Assembly: GCA_910586555.1 (NCBI GenBank)
Contig: CAJUJY010000015.1
Coordinates: forward strand, 1-58,276
Direction: 5' to 3'
Length of the DNA stretch: 58,276 bases
Origin: an uncultured Lachnospiraceae bacterium
GTDB lineage: Bacteria > Bacillota > Clostridia > Lachnospirales > Lachnospiraceae
Positions within the stretch are counted from its first letter, which is position 1, and each line of letters opens with the position of its first letter. Below the pieces are notes generated by a model. It was not told the origin of the DNA. It did not search any database and saw only the letters and a program-made list of their open reading frames with translations. Below are positions 1-7,148 of the stretch, piece after piece. The position numbers and the translations under genes are program-made.

Positions 1-70
1 TTCCCATATGATTATAACAGTTTTTTTGCATTATGTCCAAAAGACTAATTGAAGTCCTATATCATAAATA

Positions 71-99
71 TTGACAAACCAAGCTATTAGAATTATAAT
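71..99 (+). promoter_or_regulatory. Consensus sigma-A promoter upstream of cheW
   Basis: TTGACA lies at 71-76 and TATAAT at 94-99 with a 17-base spacer, a perfect match to the housekeeping consensus. It is the best promoter in the window and would drive cheW and the chemoreceptor from a leader of about 260 bases. The leader carries a small hairpin (ACCTGG/CCAGGT, about 128-149). I see no c-di-GMP riboswitch consensus in it. Confidence 0.75.
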
Positions 100-175
100 T
101 GGAATTGGTTTAACCATCGTAAAATATACCTGGTTTATGGTATCCAGGTGGAAATAAAATGTGAAAGGAGAATTT

Positions 176-292
176 ATTTTATACAGATTACCTTATGAGG
201 TGCCACTGGCATATAAATACCAATGGTATTGTTTTCATGTGGGTAAAGCTGATTATAACCAGAACATCTTCCACAAAAGCAGACAGGCATAA
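176..292 (+). CDS. Possible 38-aa leader peptide with ATT start
   Basis: A strong ribosome binding site (GAAAGGAG, 163-170) sits five bases before an ATT codon that opens a 38-codon frame ending in TAA. The product would begin I/M-L-Y-R-L-P-Y-E and is rich in aromatic residues. No ATG, GTG or TTG lies at a sensible distance from this site, so either the rare ATT start is used or the site is accidental. It lies between the consensus promoter and cheW. No family is recognised, and the call is weak. Confidence 0.25.
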   Translation: MLYRLPYEVPLAYKYQWYCFHVGKADYNQNIFHKSRQA

Positions 293-368
293 ATTCTATA
301 TTAGTAAAATAGCTGCTTAGTAAAAAAATGCAATATGACAGTGCATAACTAAGAAAGGAGTTAATATA

Positions 369-884
369 ATGGCAGATGAAGTTATGGAAGAGGTGCTGGA
401 GGAGGAGGATACCCAGAAGGGGAAGTTTATGACCTTCCAGACAGGTAATGAATACTATGGCATAAGTATAAGTTATGTCAATGAAATTATTGCAATGCAG
501 CCAATTACAGCAATACCTGAAGCGGAAGACTACATAAAAGGCCTTCTTAACCTCCGTGGCAAGATTATTCCTGTTATTGATGTCCGGATAAGGTTTAAGA
601 TGAGCCAGAAGGATTACACTGACAGGACATGTATCATTATTATTAATGTAAAATCTACTACTATTGGCCTTATCGTTGAGAAAATAGCAGAAGTTGATAC
701 AATAATGGATAGTGATATAATGCCTCCTCCGACGCTTGGACACAAAGTAAAAGAACAAAATAAATACGTATATGGGCTTGCTAAAACAGGAGATACAGTA
801 AAACTGCTGCTTGATCCGGAACGTCTTATTGAAGATACAGTTACAGAAGTTCCTGGGGAAGAAAAACAGGCAGAAGAACAATAG
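369..884 (+). CDS. cheW: Chemotaxis coupling protein CheW
   Basis: CheW is the cytoplasmic adaptor that links chemoreceptors to the histidine kinase CheA. The 171-aa product has the typical single CheW domain (about residues 17-155). Landmarks are FMTFQTGNEYYGISI at the start of the fold, then the core motif GLLNLRGKIIPVIDVR around residue 58 and GLIVEKIAEV near residue 97. An acidic run (EEVLEEEDT) precedes the domain and an acidic tail follows it. The start is set by an AGGAG site about 10 bases before ATG. A chemoreceptor gene follows after 25 bases, so the two are probably one operon; no cheA, cheY or cheR is in the window, so the rest of the pathway must be elsewhere. The family assignment is secure. 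Confidence 0.93.
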   Translation: MADEVMEEVLEEEDTQKGKFMTFQTGNEYYGISISYVNEIIAMQPITAIPEAEDYIKGLLNLRGKIIPVIDVRIRFKMSQKDYTDRTCIIIINVKSTTIGLIVEKIAEVDTIMDSDIMPPPTLGHKVKEQNKYVYGLAKTGDTVKLLLDPERLIEDTVTEVPGEEKQAEEQ

Positions 885-909
885 ATAATAACAAGCAGGG
901 GGGATTAAA

Positions 910-2772
910 ATGAGTAAAAACAGAAATAATATGGAGGCGTCCAACATGAAGAAAAGATTTAAGTTTAGTAACATGTCAGTCAGAAGCAAATTGCTGGCTT
1001 TTGGCGGCATCGCACTGTTATTTACAGTAATTATTGCTATAGCAAGCATACAGATCTTACAGACTACGAACAAGGAACGCATAAGGCGTTATGTTGTTTA
1101 TGCTGACCGTGAAATAGTATTAAGTGATTCATTTACATATTTTAACCAGATAAGGACAAATACACGTAACCTTATAGGTATTTATAAAGATATGCCAGAT
1201 AAGCAACAAGAAATAATTAAACAGATGGATGAAGAATTTGCACTGATAGATACAAAATTTGAAATTTTCAGGGAATATCTTGACCAGTACAGCCAGGATA
1301 TACAAACAGGGTTTGAAGAACTTGTTGGATGCATAGACAAGTACAAAGATTCAGTTGATATTATTATTTCTTTCAGTAATGCAAAGAACTATGAAGCAGC
1401 AGAAGATGAAATTGAAAATAACAGTATGGTAGTTTCTAATGAAGCAGGTGAAGTATTTGATAAAATAATTGCTGATATGGTAGAAGAAGCAGATGCAGAA
1501 TCCATAAGGATTGATACTACTGTAAAAACCCTGGCATTTATACTTATTGCTATCTGTGTAGTATGTATACTGGTTATGATGGCACTTTGTTTCTCTATTA
1601 CAAGGACTATTACAGTTCCTGTTTCAAAGCTTTCAATAGCAGCAAAGAAACTTGCAGTTGGTGATGTAGATACAGACTGTACTAAGATACATGATGATGA
1701 TTTAGGTGAACTTATGGATGCCTTTAATAATATGTCAGAAACTATTAAAGAGCAGGCAGCAATAGCGGATGCTATTTCAAAGGGTGATTTAACTATTGAT
1801 GTAACACCTAGAAGTGACAAGGATCTTCTTGGCAAGGCATTACAGAGGCTTGTTGATAATAATAATAAAGCCCTTGGAAGTGTACAGGAATCTACAATGC
1901 AGGTAACAATCGGTGCTGAACAGGTTGCTAATGCAAGCCAGGCGCTTGCACAGGGTTCTACAGAACAGGCAAGTGCATTACAGCAGGTAACAGCCTCAAT
2001 TAATGAAATTGCAGAAAAAACAAAGAAAAATGCATCTGAGGCAACTACAGCAAATGATCTTGTAAATACTGTAAAGAATATGGCAGAAGATGGAAACGGC
2101 CAGATGAAGTCATTAACAGGTGCCATGAATGATATTAATGAATCTTCTGAAACAATTTCAAAGATTATCAAGACTATTGATGATATTGCATTCCAGACTA
2201 ATATACTTGCATTAAATGCAGCAGTTGAAGCAGCACGTGCAGGTGTACATGGCAAAGGGTTTGCAGTTGTTGCAGAAGAAGTAAGGAACCTTGCTGCAAA
2301 ATGCGGTTCTGCTGCAAGTGAAACTGCTGAAATGATTGAAGATTCTATCCGTAAGGTGGGTAATGGAAGGCAGCTTGCTTCAGAAACAGCAGAGGCCCTT
2401 GACAGGATTGTTGCTTCTATTGAAGAAGTTGCAGGAATAATTAATAATATTGCTATATCTTCTAACGACCAGGCAACAGCAGTTTCACAAATTGACCAGG
2501 CAATAGGCCAGGTTTCTACAGTTGTACAGACAAACTCTGCTACAAGTGAACAATGTGCATCAGCAAGCGAGGAACTTTCAAACCAGGCTATGAATTTAAG
2601 GAACCAGATGGCACAGTATAAACTTAAAGCAGGATTAGGTACAAATAATATAAACAGCATACCTGTTACCCCTAGAAATGAAATACCTGTATCAAATTAT
2701 AACGACAGCTATAATGACAGCAGTTATAACGAACAGATTATTTCACTGGACGGTGACTTTGGTAAATATTAA
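910..2772 (+). CDS. Methyl-accepting chemotaxis protein (transmembrane, HAMP)
   Basis: This 620-aa receptor senses an outside signal and passes it through CheW to CheA. Two membrane helices (about residues 27-48 and 206-231) flank a roughly 155-residue extracellular, mostly helical sensor of the four-helix-bundle type. A HAMP linker follows (about 229-282), then a long coiled-coil signalling domain (about 320-590). The hairpin tip has the near-invariant run AFQTNILALNAAVEAARAG (about residues 427-445) followed by GKGFAVVAEEVRNLA. The C-terminus is Asn/Tyr/Ser-rich and lacks a CheR-docking pentapeptide. A GGGGGG-type site precedes the ATG, which lies 25 bases after cheW. The ligand cannot be predicted. 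A hairpin terminator follows. Confidence 0.93.
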   Translation: MSKNRNNMEASNMKKRFKFSNMSVRSKLLAFGGIALLFTVIIAIASIQILQTTNKERIRRYVVYADREIVLSDSFTYFNQIRTNTRNLIGIYKDMPDKQQEIIKQMDEEFALIDTKFEIFREYLDQYSQDIQTGFEELVGCIDKYKDSVDIIISFSNAKNYEAAEDEIENNSMVVSNEAGEVFDKIIADMVEEADAESIRIDTTVKTLAFILIAICVVCILVMMALCFSITRTITVPVSKLSIAAKKLAVGDVDTDCTKIHDDDLGELMDAFNNMSETIKEQAAIADAISKGDLTIDVTPRSDKDLLGKALQRLVDNNNKALGSVQESTMQVTIGAEQVANASQALAQGSTEQASALQQVTASINEIAEKTKKNASEATTANDLVNTVKNMAEDGNGQMKSLTGAMNDINESSETISKIIKTIDDIAFQTNILALNAAVEAARAGVHGKGFAVVAEEVRNLAAKCGSAASETAEMIEDSIRKVGNGRQLASETAEALDRIVASIEEVAGIINNIAISSNDQATAVSQIDQAIGQVSTVVQTNSATSEQCASASEELSNQAMNLRNQMAQYKLKAGLGTNNINSIPVTPRNEIPVSNYNDSYNDSSYNEQIISLDGDFGKY

Positions 2773-2796
2773 TTAATATTATATGTTTTGGCATTT

Positions 2797-2832
2797 TAAA
2801 AACAGGTACATAATTTGTGTACCTGTTTTTTT
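2797..2832 (+). terminator. Rho-independent terminator after the chemoreceptor
   Basis: An A-rich arm with ACAGGTAC pairs with GTACCTGT across a short loop and runs into seven T residues (2826-2832). It closes the cheW-receptor operon. Confidence 0.85.
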
Positions 2833-2943
2833 GCTGTATGGAAAGCCTGGTATTAATTTTAAAAGTAATTTTTGGATATGCCTTGTAATAAATATATATA
2901 AGCTAACATAGATTATAAAAGAGCTATTATTAAGGAGGTTTTT

Positions 2944-3486
2944 ATGCCAATACCAAACGAACGCGAACGCCATATGGAAATGTTAAAGGCAGCCCTTCCA
3001 TATGTACCACCTGAAAACAGGCATGCAATGGAAATACTTCTACAGGCAAATTCACTTGTAAACCTTGCTATGCAGCCGCCATCACAGGATCTTGAAGGGT
3101 GTGATCTTGAAGGGCAGGAAAACAAGACATTTATGCCAGACCCGGAAGCAATGCTTATGAATATAAGACAGTTCTGTACTAAAAAGGAATCCGAAACAAT
3201 ACAGGTGCTGCTTAATTTTATACATGCTGATAAACTTTTTAAGAGTTACCGTGATTTTGCACATTCACATCCTGATATGCTCGAAGCATCTGAAATCAGC
3301 AATAACAATACTACACCACTAAGCATATTATTCCAGCTTATTAACGGGCTTGGTTCAATAAGCAGCAATTTAAATAAAAGCAATACGCCAGGTGGCAATT
3401 TTATGATGGAATTTCTTATGTCACAGCTTTCACCTGAACAAAAATCAACATTTGAACAGCTCCAGGGAATAATGGGAAATCCATAA
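2944..3486 (+). CDS. Hypothetical protein, 180 aa
   Basis: No family is recognised. The 180-aa product is soluble, with no signal peptide or membrane helix, and appears mostly helical. It contains a run of conserved-looking proline and acidic positions (PYVPPENRHAME near residue 19). The C-terminal stretch LMSQLSPEQKSTFEQLQG closely resembles the end of the next protein (ELSPGQMKQFEFLKSF), so the two probably share a small helical module. A good AAGGAGG site precedes ATG. The next gene begins 38 bases later and a strong terminator closes the pair. The position after chemotaxis genes is suggestive only. Confidence 0.75.
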   Translation: MPIPNERERHMEMLKAALPYVPPENRHAMEILLQANSLVNLAMQPPSQDLEGCDLEGQENKTFMPDPEAMLMNIRQFCTKKESETIQVLLNFIHADKLFKSYRDFAHSHPDMLEASEISNNNTTPLSILFQLINGLGSISSNLNKSNTPGGNFMMEFLMSQLSPEQKSTFEQLQGIMGNP

Positions 3487-3524
3487 CAGCAGGATATATG
3501 CCATATGGCAAAAAGGAGGTTTAA

Positions 3525-3788
3525 TTGGAGAATTGGAGGAATGACCCTGCCTTTCTTAGCATGGATCCAAGAAAACGGCAGAAAGTAGAAGAATTATTTG
3601 ATACATTAAATGGAAAAAACATAAATGATGCACTGCCTGTAATAACAAATTGGAATATGCAGCTAAAACAGGAAAACATATCTTTTACAAATGAGGAAAA
3701 CGGACTGCTTTCAAAACTGTTTTTACAGGAACTTTCACCTGGCCAGATGAAGCAGTTTGAGTTTTTAAAGTCATTTATAAATAAATAA
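3525..3788 (+). CDS. Hypothetical protein, 87 aa, TTG start
   Basis: A small soluble protein of unknown function. It begins with TTG at 3525; AAAGGAGG at 3512-3519 fixes this start. The product is helical and charged, and ends ELSPGQMKQFEFLKSFINK. That ending matches the C-terminus of the upstream 180-aa protein in spacing and identity (L-S-P-x-Q-x-x-x-F-E-x-L). The two are likely paralogues at that end and are probably co-transcribed. Nothing in the sequence gives a biochemical function. Confidence 0.7.
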   Translation: MENWRNDPAFLSMDPRKRQKVEELFDTLNGKNINDALPVITNWNMQLKQENISFTNEENGLLSKLFLQELSPGQMKQFEFLKSFINK

Positions 3789-3810
3789 ATAGATTTTTTG
3801 TATTATTCCA

Positions 3811-3857
3811 AAGCCCTGCCACTACATTTATAGAACAAATGTAGCGGCAGGGCTTTT
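3811..3857 (+). terminator. Strong rho-independent terminator
   Basis: AGCCCTGCCACTACATTT pairs with AAATGTAGCGGCAGGGCT with one mismatch across a short loop, followed by TTTTATATATTTT. This very stable hairpin ends the two-gene hypothetical operon. Confidence 0.9.
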
Positions 3858-3997
3858 ATATATTTTATAAAACTGTAATTAGTCTTTTAGGTTTAGTCAC
3901 AGACTTACAAAAGACCTTTTAAAGTTTTATAAGGAATTAGTTGTAAATTATCCCTGGTTATTATAATATAAAAGACATGTGGATATTTTTTAACCCC

Positions 3998-4024
3998 AGT
4001 CAAGCGGACATTTGCAATCCGCGC
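3998..4024 (+). repeat. Fragment of the dispersed palindromic repeat
   Basis: AGTCAAGCGGACATTTGCAA and the next bases match the outer hairpin end of the copy at 5810-5965 (GTCAAACGGATATTCGCAATCC). Only this end remains. It lies in the 276-base gap before the HAD gene. Apart from this fragment and the terminator I see nothing else in the gap. Confidence 0.6.
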
Positions 4025-4064
4025 AGGATATAATATAAAGTTTTGTCAGAAATGGAGGACTACA

Positions 4065-4733
4065 ATGGCAAAAGAATTTTTTGATTTACTTGAAGCTGTT
4101 AAGGCACAAAAAAACTTTAAAGCTGTGATTTTTGATATGGATGGGCTTGTTTTTGATACAGAAAGGGTTTTTATGGAGCAGCTTGCAGTAGCAATGAAGG
4201 AAAGGGGCTATATTCTTACGCAGGAAGTATATAAAAAGACCCTTGGGACATGTGGCAGTAAACTTAAGGATATAATGTATTCAGAGTATGGAGCAGATTA
4301 CCCTGTTAAGGAGTGTGGGGATATTGCACAGTCCCGTGTAAACATGATTGCTGAAACAACCGGGCTTACTGTAAAACCACAGATAAAGGAACTTCTTATA
4401 ATGCTTAAAGAAAAAAGGATACCATGTACAATAGCATCTTCTACAAATTCTGTTTATGTAGCAAAATACCTTGAACATGCAGGGCTGTCAGGATATTTTA
4501 GTGAAATTACAGGAGGGGAGATGGTTAAATATTCAAAACCTGAGCCAGATATATTCCTTATGGCATGTGAAAAACTAAAGATGGCACCACATGAAGCACT
4601 TGTGCTTGAGGATTCAGAAAACGGGGTAAAGGCAGCAGTTGCAGCAAGAATACCTGTAATATGTGTGCCTGATTTAAAAGAACCATCAAACGGAGTACTT
4701 AAAATGGCAGCAGCAGTTGTAAGAAGGCGCTGA
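4065..4733 (+). CDS. HAD-superfamily phosphatase (phosphoglycolate / beta-phosphoglucomutase type)
   Basis: A 222-aa haloacid-dehalogenase hydrolase that should remove phosphate from a small metabolite, or act as a sugar-phosphate mutase. Motif I is VIFDMDGLVFDTE with the nucleophile pair D24/D26. Motif II is the serine in IASSTNS. Motif III is the lysine in KYSKPEPDIF. Motif IV is VLEDSENGVKAA. The helical cap between motifs I and II is of the C1 class. The length is normal. A GGAGG site precedes the ATG at 4065. It is monocistronic, and its neighbour is convergent. The substrate is not predictable from sequence. Confidence 0.85.
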   Translation: MAKEFFDLLEAVKAQKNFKAVIFDMDGLVFDTERVFMEQLAVAMKERGYILTQEVYKKTLGTCGSKLKDIMYSEYGADYPVKECGDIAQSRVNMIAETTGLTVKPQIKELLIMLKEKRIPCTIASSTNSVYVAKYLEHAGLSGYFSEITGGEMVKYSKPEPDIFLMACEKLKMAPHEALVLEDSENGVKAAVAARIPVICVPDLKEPSNGVLKMAAAVVRRR

Positions 4734-4758
4734 TATATTAGTAAAATACTTCCTGGAA

Positions 4759-5781
4759 TTACCAGGTATTAGAAGATTTTATTACCTGGTTACATGAAAG
4801 TATTTCAAGAAACAGTATTACAGTTATAACCAGTGTTGTAATGCTAAATATTATAAAGCCAGCAGAAAAGCCTGTTATAACAAGCTGCCGCAGGCAGGTT
4901 ATTACAAGTATTACTAATATAAAAAATGCTATTGCACCATAAGTCCTTAAAGTAACTGCTTTAGAACGCACCCATTTTTTAAAATCTGACTGCAACTGGC
5001 TGTTTTCTTTATAAGCGGCCATGGACATATTATGTTGTATAAGAAAGCTTTCCAGTGTAAGAGCCAGGTACTTTTCTGCTGCTTTATTTTTTTCTGCCGG
5101 CCTGCGGCGGATTATTGCAATGCCTATTGATATAAATGAATTAAAGTGGCTGCTATATATAACATTGTGTATGCCAGAAGCTGACAACACTGCCACAGTA
5201 ATTATAAATATCTGGAATAATGATAAGCTTGCTTCAAGGTAGTTTTTATTATTCAAGTATATATACAGGGTATGTATTATTATAATAATTGCAGAAGCCG
5301 TGTAACAGGCACTGTTAAATATAAATATTTTTCTTTTTATATTTCCCTTACAGGAGTATAAAAGCTTTCTGGTATAAAACCTTGTAATATAACTGCATAT
5401 TATTACAACTGCAAAAAATACAACAGATATGGATATATTAATTTTTTCACTAAATACTTTCTGTCCATTGCCTGCAATGTAAAGAAAGGTACATTTAATA
5501 ATACCCCATATCAGAAGGCAGTAAAAAAACTCTGTAACAATACCTGACATATAGTATATAAAAAATAATGGCTGGTGCTGTCTTAGCATGTCTTTTGTAT
5601 AACGTGCAAGACTGCTGCCAGCAAATTTATTTATGGGTATATTATATTTTTCTGCATTGTTAAAACGTGTTTTCTCCATTTTTAGTGTGCTTTTTATATC
5701 CTCCCCTGCAATAAATGCCCCTGCTTCTTCTTTAAAATTTTTCTCAAACTGTTTATAAACAGTCTCGTATTTATTATCCAT
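4759..5781 (-). CDS. Unknown multi-pass membrane protein
   Basis: A 340-aa integral membrane protein with no recognised family. A hydrophilic N-terminal part of about 80 residues (MDNKYETVYKQFEKNFKEE) is followed by about six hydrophobic helices arranged in pairs: about residues 80-110 and 115-140, a second pair near 155-200, and two close to the C-terminus. A charged loop lies before the last pair. I prefer the ATG at 5781 because GGGGGGA lies seven bases upstream; an ATG at 5802 would add seven residues but has no binding site. It is convergent with the HAD gene, and its upstream side abuts the repeat-rich gap. Confidence 0.7.
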   Translation of the reverse strand: MDNKYETVYKQFEKNFKEEAGAFIAGEDIKSTLKMEKTRFNNAEKYNIPINKFAGSSLARYTKDMLRQHQPLFFIYYMSGIVTEFFYCLLIWGIIKCTFLYIAGNGQKVFSEKINISISVVFFAVVIICSYITRFYTRKLLYSCKGNIKRKIFIFNSACYTASAIIIIIHTLYIYLNNKNYLEASLSLFQIFIITVAVLSASGIHNVIYSSHFNSFISIGIAIIRRRPAEKNKAAEKYLALTLESFLIQHNMSMAAYKENSQLQSDFKKWVRSKAVTLRTYGAIAFFILVILVITCLRQLVITGFSAGFIIFSITTLVITVILFLEILSCNQVIKSSNTW

Positions 5782-5809
5782 AATTAATTCCCCCCATGTC
5801 ATCCTGTAT

Positions 5810-5965
5810 AGTCAAACGGATATTCGCAATCCGCTTCGCTACTTGCTCATAACCTCATTGCCGCTTTGCGGCAGTCTGGCAGGAGCTTGAACTCCTGCCA
5901 GACTAAGTAAGTCCTAAACCCACCGCTTAAGAAGCGGGGGGGGGACTTACTTAATGAGGTTAAAA
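5810..5965 (+). repeat. Palindromic repeat, near-complete copy A (PATE-like)
   Basis: About 156 bases made of consecutive hairpins. GGATATTCGCAATCC (5819-5833) comes first, then a GCCGCTTTGCGGC stem, and then GTCTGGCAGGAG paired with CTCCTGCCAGAC. Last is an imperfect CCCACCGCTTAAGAAGCGGGGG stem ending in ACTTACTTAATGAGGTTAA. The last stem carries a run of nine G. The layout of a hairpin, then a terminal hairpin plus GAGGTTAA-like end, resembles the left and right ends of IS200/IS605 elements. There is no transposase. The family link is inference; the repeat itself is plain, as at least seven other copies or fragments occur here. Confidence 0.75.
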
Positions 5966-6192
5966 ACTTATTTACTGTGGTTAAATATAACACAAAACCG
6001 TTAAATTATCTACAAGTAATATATACAAGACAGGCATATGTGTAAAACATATTATAAGTATATGGGATTATAATTTATAAAACAATCATGAATTAGTATC
6101 ACGTCTGTTTCATAAACTTTTAATTATGTGTAAACAAAAGATAATTTATAGTTATCCACGGTTTATTTTAAATAAGAGCCAGAATGTTATGC
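5966..6192. other. AT-rich spacer, no gene seen
   Basis: The stretch between repeat copy A and the folded RNA candidate is AT-rich, without a good ribosome binding site or a recognisable protein. I see no convincing promoter on either strand. Confidence 0.5.
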
Positions 6193-6374
6193 CCTGGCAA
6201 GTCCAAAGTAATCCTACAGGCAACCCGCTTCCGCTTGGACGGGTTCACGCAACGGCGCATAGAAACCTAAATGTTTCTGTGAAACAAATATTTCACAGAA
6301 ACATTGAAAACCAGGTTTAAGCGCCGGCGGCCCCGTACAGTTGCCTTTTAGGATTACATTTGGCCTTTGCCAGG
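6193..6374 (+). ncRNA. Structured noncoding RNA candidate 1 (strand uncertain)
   Basis: About 182 bases fold into one long rod with a side hairpin. CCTGGCAA (6193-6200) pairs with TTGCCAGG (6367-6374). CCAAAGTAATCCT (6203-6215) pairs with AGGATTACATTTGG (6350-6363) with one bulge. AGGCAAC pairs with GTTGCCT (6340-6346), and GGCGC (6254-6258) with GCGCC (6321-6325). AAACCT pairs with AGGTTT, and a perfect 15-bp apical hairpin joins 6270-6284 to 6291-6305. CCCG/CGGG (6224-6243) forms a side hairpin. Size and rod shape recall 6S RNA, and the raiA-type RNAs of Clostridia are another option. I recognise neither consensus with confidence. No tmRNA, RNase P or SRP motif is present. Confidence 0.6.
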
Positions 6375-6461
6375 TAATATACACTTTGGCAGTTTATAAA
6401 AATATTTCTTGTGGATTTCCCTGTCTTAATGGAATTGTGCTGCACTTGCATACGTAACAGT

Positions 6462-6660
6462 GTTTAACCTCATTAAGTAACCCCCCCCCGCTTTTTAAGT
6501 GGTGGGTTTAATTTACCAGGGCTTACTTAGTCTGGCAGGAGTCCAGGTTTCTGACGGACTGCCGCAAAGTAACAATGAGGCTTGTTTGCAACTGGGCAAG
6601 TAGCCAATGCCTGCTTGCAGGCAATGCGGATTGTGAATATCCAGTTGACTGACAGTGCAA
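6462..6660 (-). repeat. Palindromic repeat, near-complete copy B, inverted relative to copy A
   Basis: Read on the minus strand this copy aligns along its whole length with copy A. It has the GGATATTCACAATCC end, the GACTGCC... block, a CCCACCACTTAAAAAGCGGGGG stem and a TTACTTAATGAGGTTAA end. It carries an extra segment with the GCCTGCTTGCAGGC palindrome (about 6610-6623), which recurs almost identically at 54910-54923. Its terminal stem includes nine C in a row. Copies A and B point their GAGGTTAA ends at each other, enclosing RNA candidate 1. Confidence 0.75.
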
Positions 6661-6744
6661 AAGTACCTTTTACATGGGACGTAAAATTTTGTCAAAAAAT
6701 TAAAATACAAACAACAATACTTTTAATTCCCACGGAACGTAGTA

Positions 6745-6910
6745 ACATGCAGACAGTTTTATATATTTTCTGTAAAAGGCACTATAGCGCCACCAGTGCT
6801 TAGGCCTGGTTTTTACAGGCCTTATGCACTGCTGACACTATATATAGTGTTGTGCGCCTATCGTAGTGGGAACGTGCCTGCTACAGAAAATATATAAAAC
6901 TACTGCATGT
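6745..6910 (+). ncRNA. Structured noncoding RNA candidate 2 (strand uncertain)
   Basis: A closed, branched fold. A perfect 20-bp stem joins 6755-6774 and 6882-6901. It is lengthened by ACATGCAG (6745-6752) with CTGCATGT (6903-6910). Inside are GGCAC/GTGCC (6778-6782 with 6874-6878) and TAGCGC with GCGC (6785-6790 with 6854-6857). A stem-loop has AGTGC/GCACT and AGGCCTG/CAGGCCT arms (6795-6830), and ACACTATATATAGTGT (6835-6850) is a perfect palindrome. This looks like a multi-way junction RNA, or an inverted-repeat mobile remnant. It lies 240 bases before the Ter cluster, so a leader role is possible. No known class is recognised. Confidence 0.55.
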
Positions 6911-7093
6911 ACATATCCTTTAATATATACAAAAATACAAGAACCAACGCAGGATAACTATAAATTATCCATTATTTGTATTATAGTTTATGAAACAGCC
7001 ATACAATTAGCATGGATTTATATTGAAGCCCTGTCGTTTTTCTGGTACAATTATATAAAACTGCCAGGCAAAATCAAGGGATATCCGCTTTAC

Positions 7094-7121
7094 TTTAAAT
7101 GTCTGGCTTAATGGGGTTAAA
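7094..7121 (+). repeat. Fragment of the dispersed palindromic repeat
   Basis: TTTAAATGTCTGGCTTAATG followed by GGGTTAAA matches the GAGGTTAA end of the fragment at 19852-19906. It lies just before the first gene of the Ter cluster. Confidence 0.5.
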
Positions 7122-7148
7122 TTTGTAGAAAGCCAGGTATAGTGTTTT

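Noticed and set aside
1..368. c-di-GMP or other riboswitch before cheW
   Set aside because: The leader has one small hairpin only and none of the conserved cores I could look for.
174..1082. 302-codon open frame on the minus strand across cheW and its leader
   Set aside because: It has no ribosome binding site, runs antisense to clear cheW and chemoreceptor coding sequence, and its product is a Phe/Cys/Tyr-rich string typical of a shadow frame.
1389..2660. 423-codon open frame antisense to the chemoreceptor
   Set aside because: The plus-strand protein has all receptor motifs. The antisense frame is a by-product of GCA/GAA-rich coiled-coil codons.
6126..6320. 64-codon frame in the gap before the Ter cluster
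   Set aside because: It runs through the base-paired arms of RNA candidate 1 and has no ribosome binding site, so the RNA explanation is better.
6193..6374. tmRNA, RNase P RNA or SRP RNA for RNA candidate 1
   Set aside because: There is no tRNA-like end or tag frame, none of the RNase P conserved blocks and no SRP tetraloop helix, and the length does not fit tmRNA or RNase P.
6745..6910. Retron msr-msd RNA
   Set aside because: The closing stem is suggestive, but no reverse transcriptase gene is nearby or anywhere in the window.
6582..7111. Short plus-strand frames of 73 and 81 codons
   Set aside because: They cross repeat copy B and RNA candidate 2, lack binding sites and resemble no protein.
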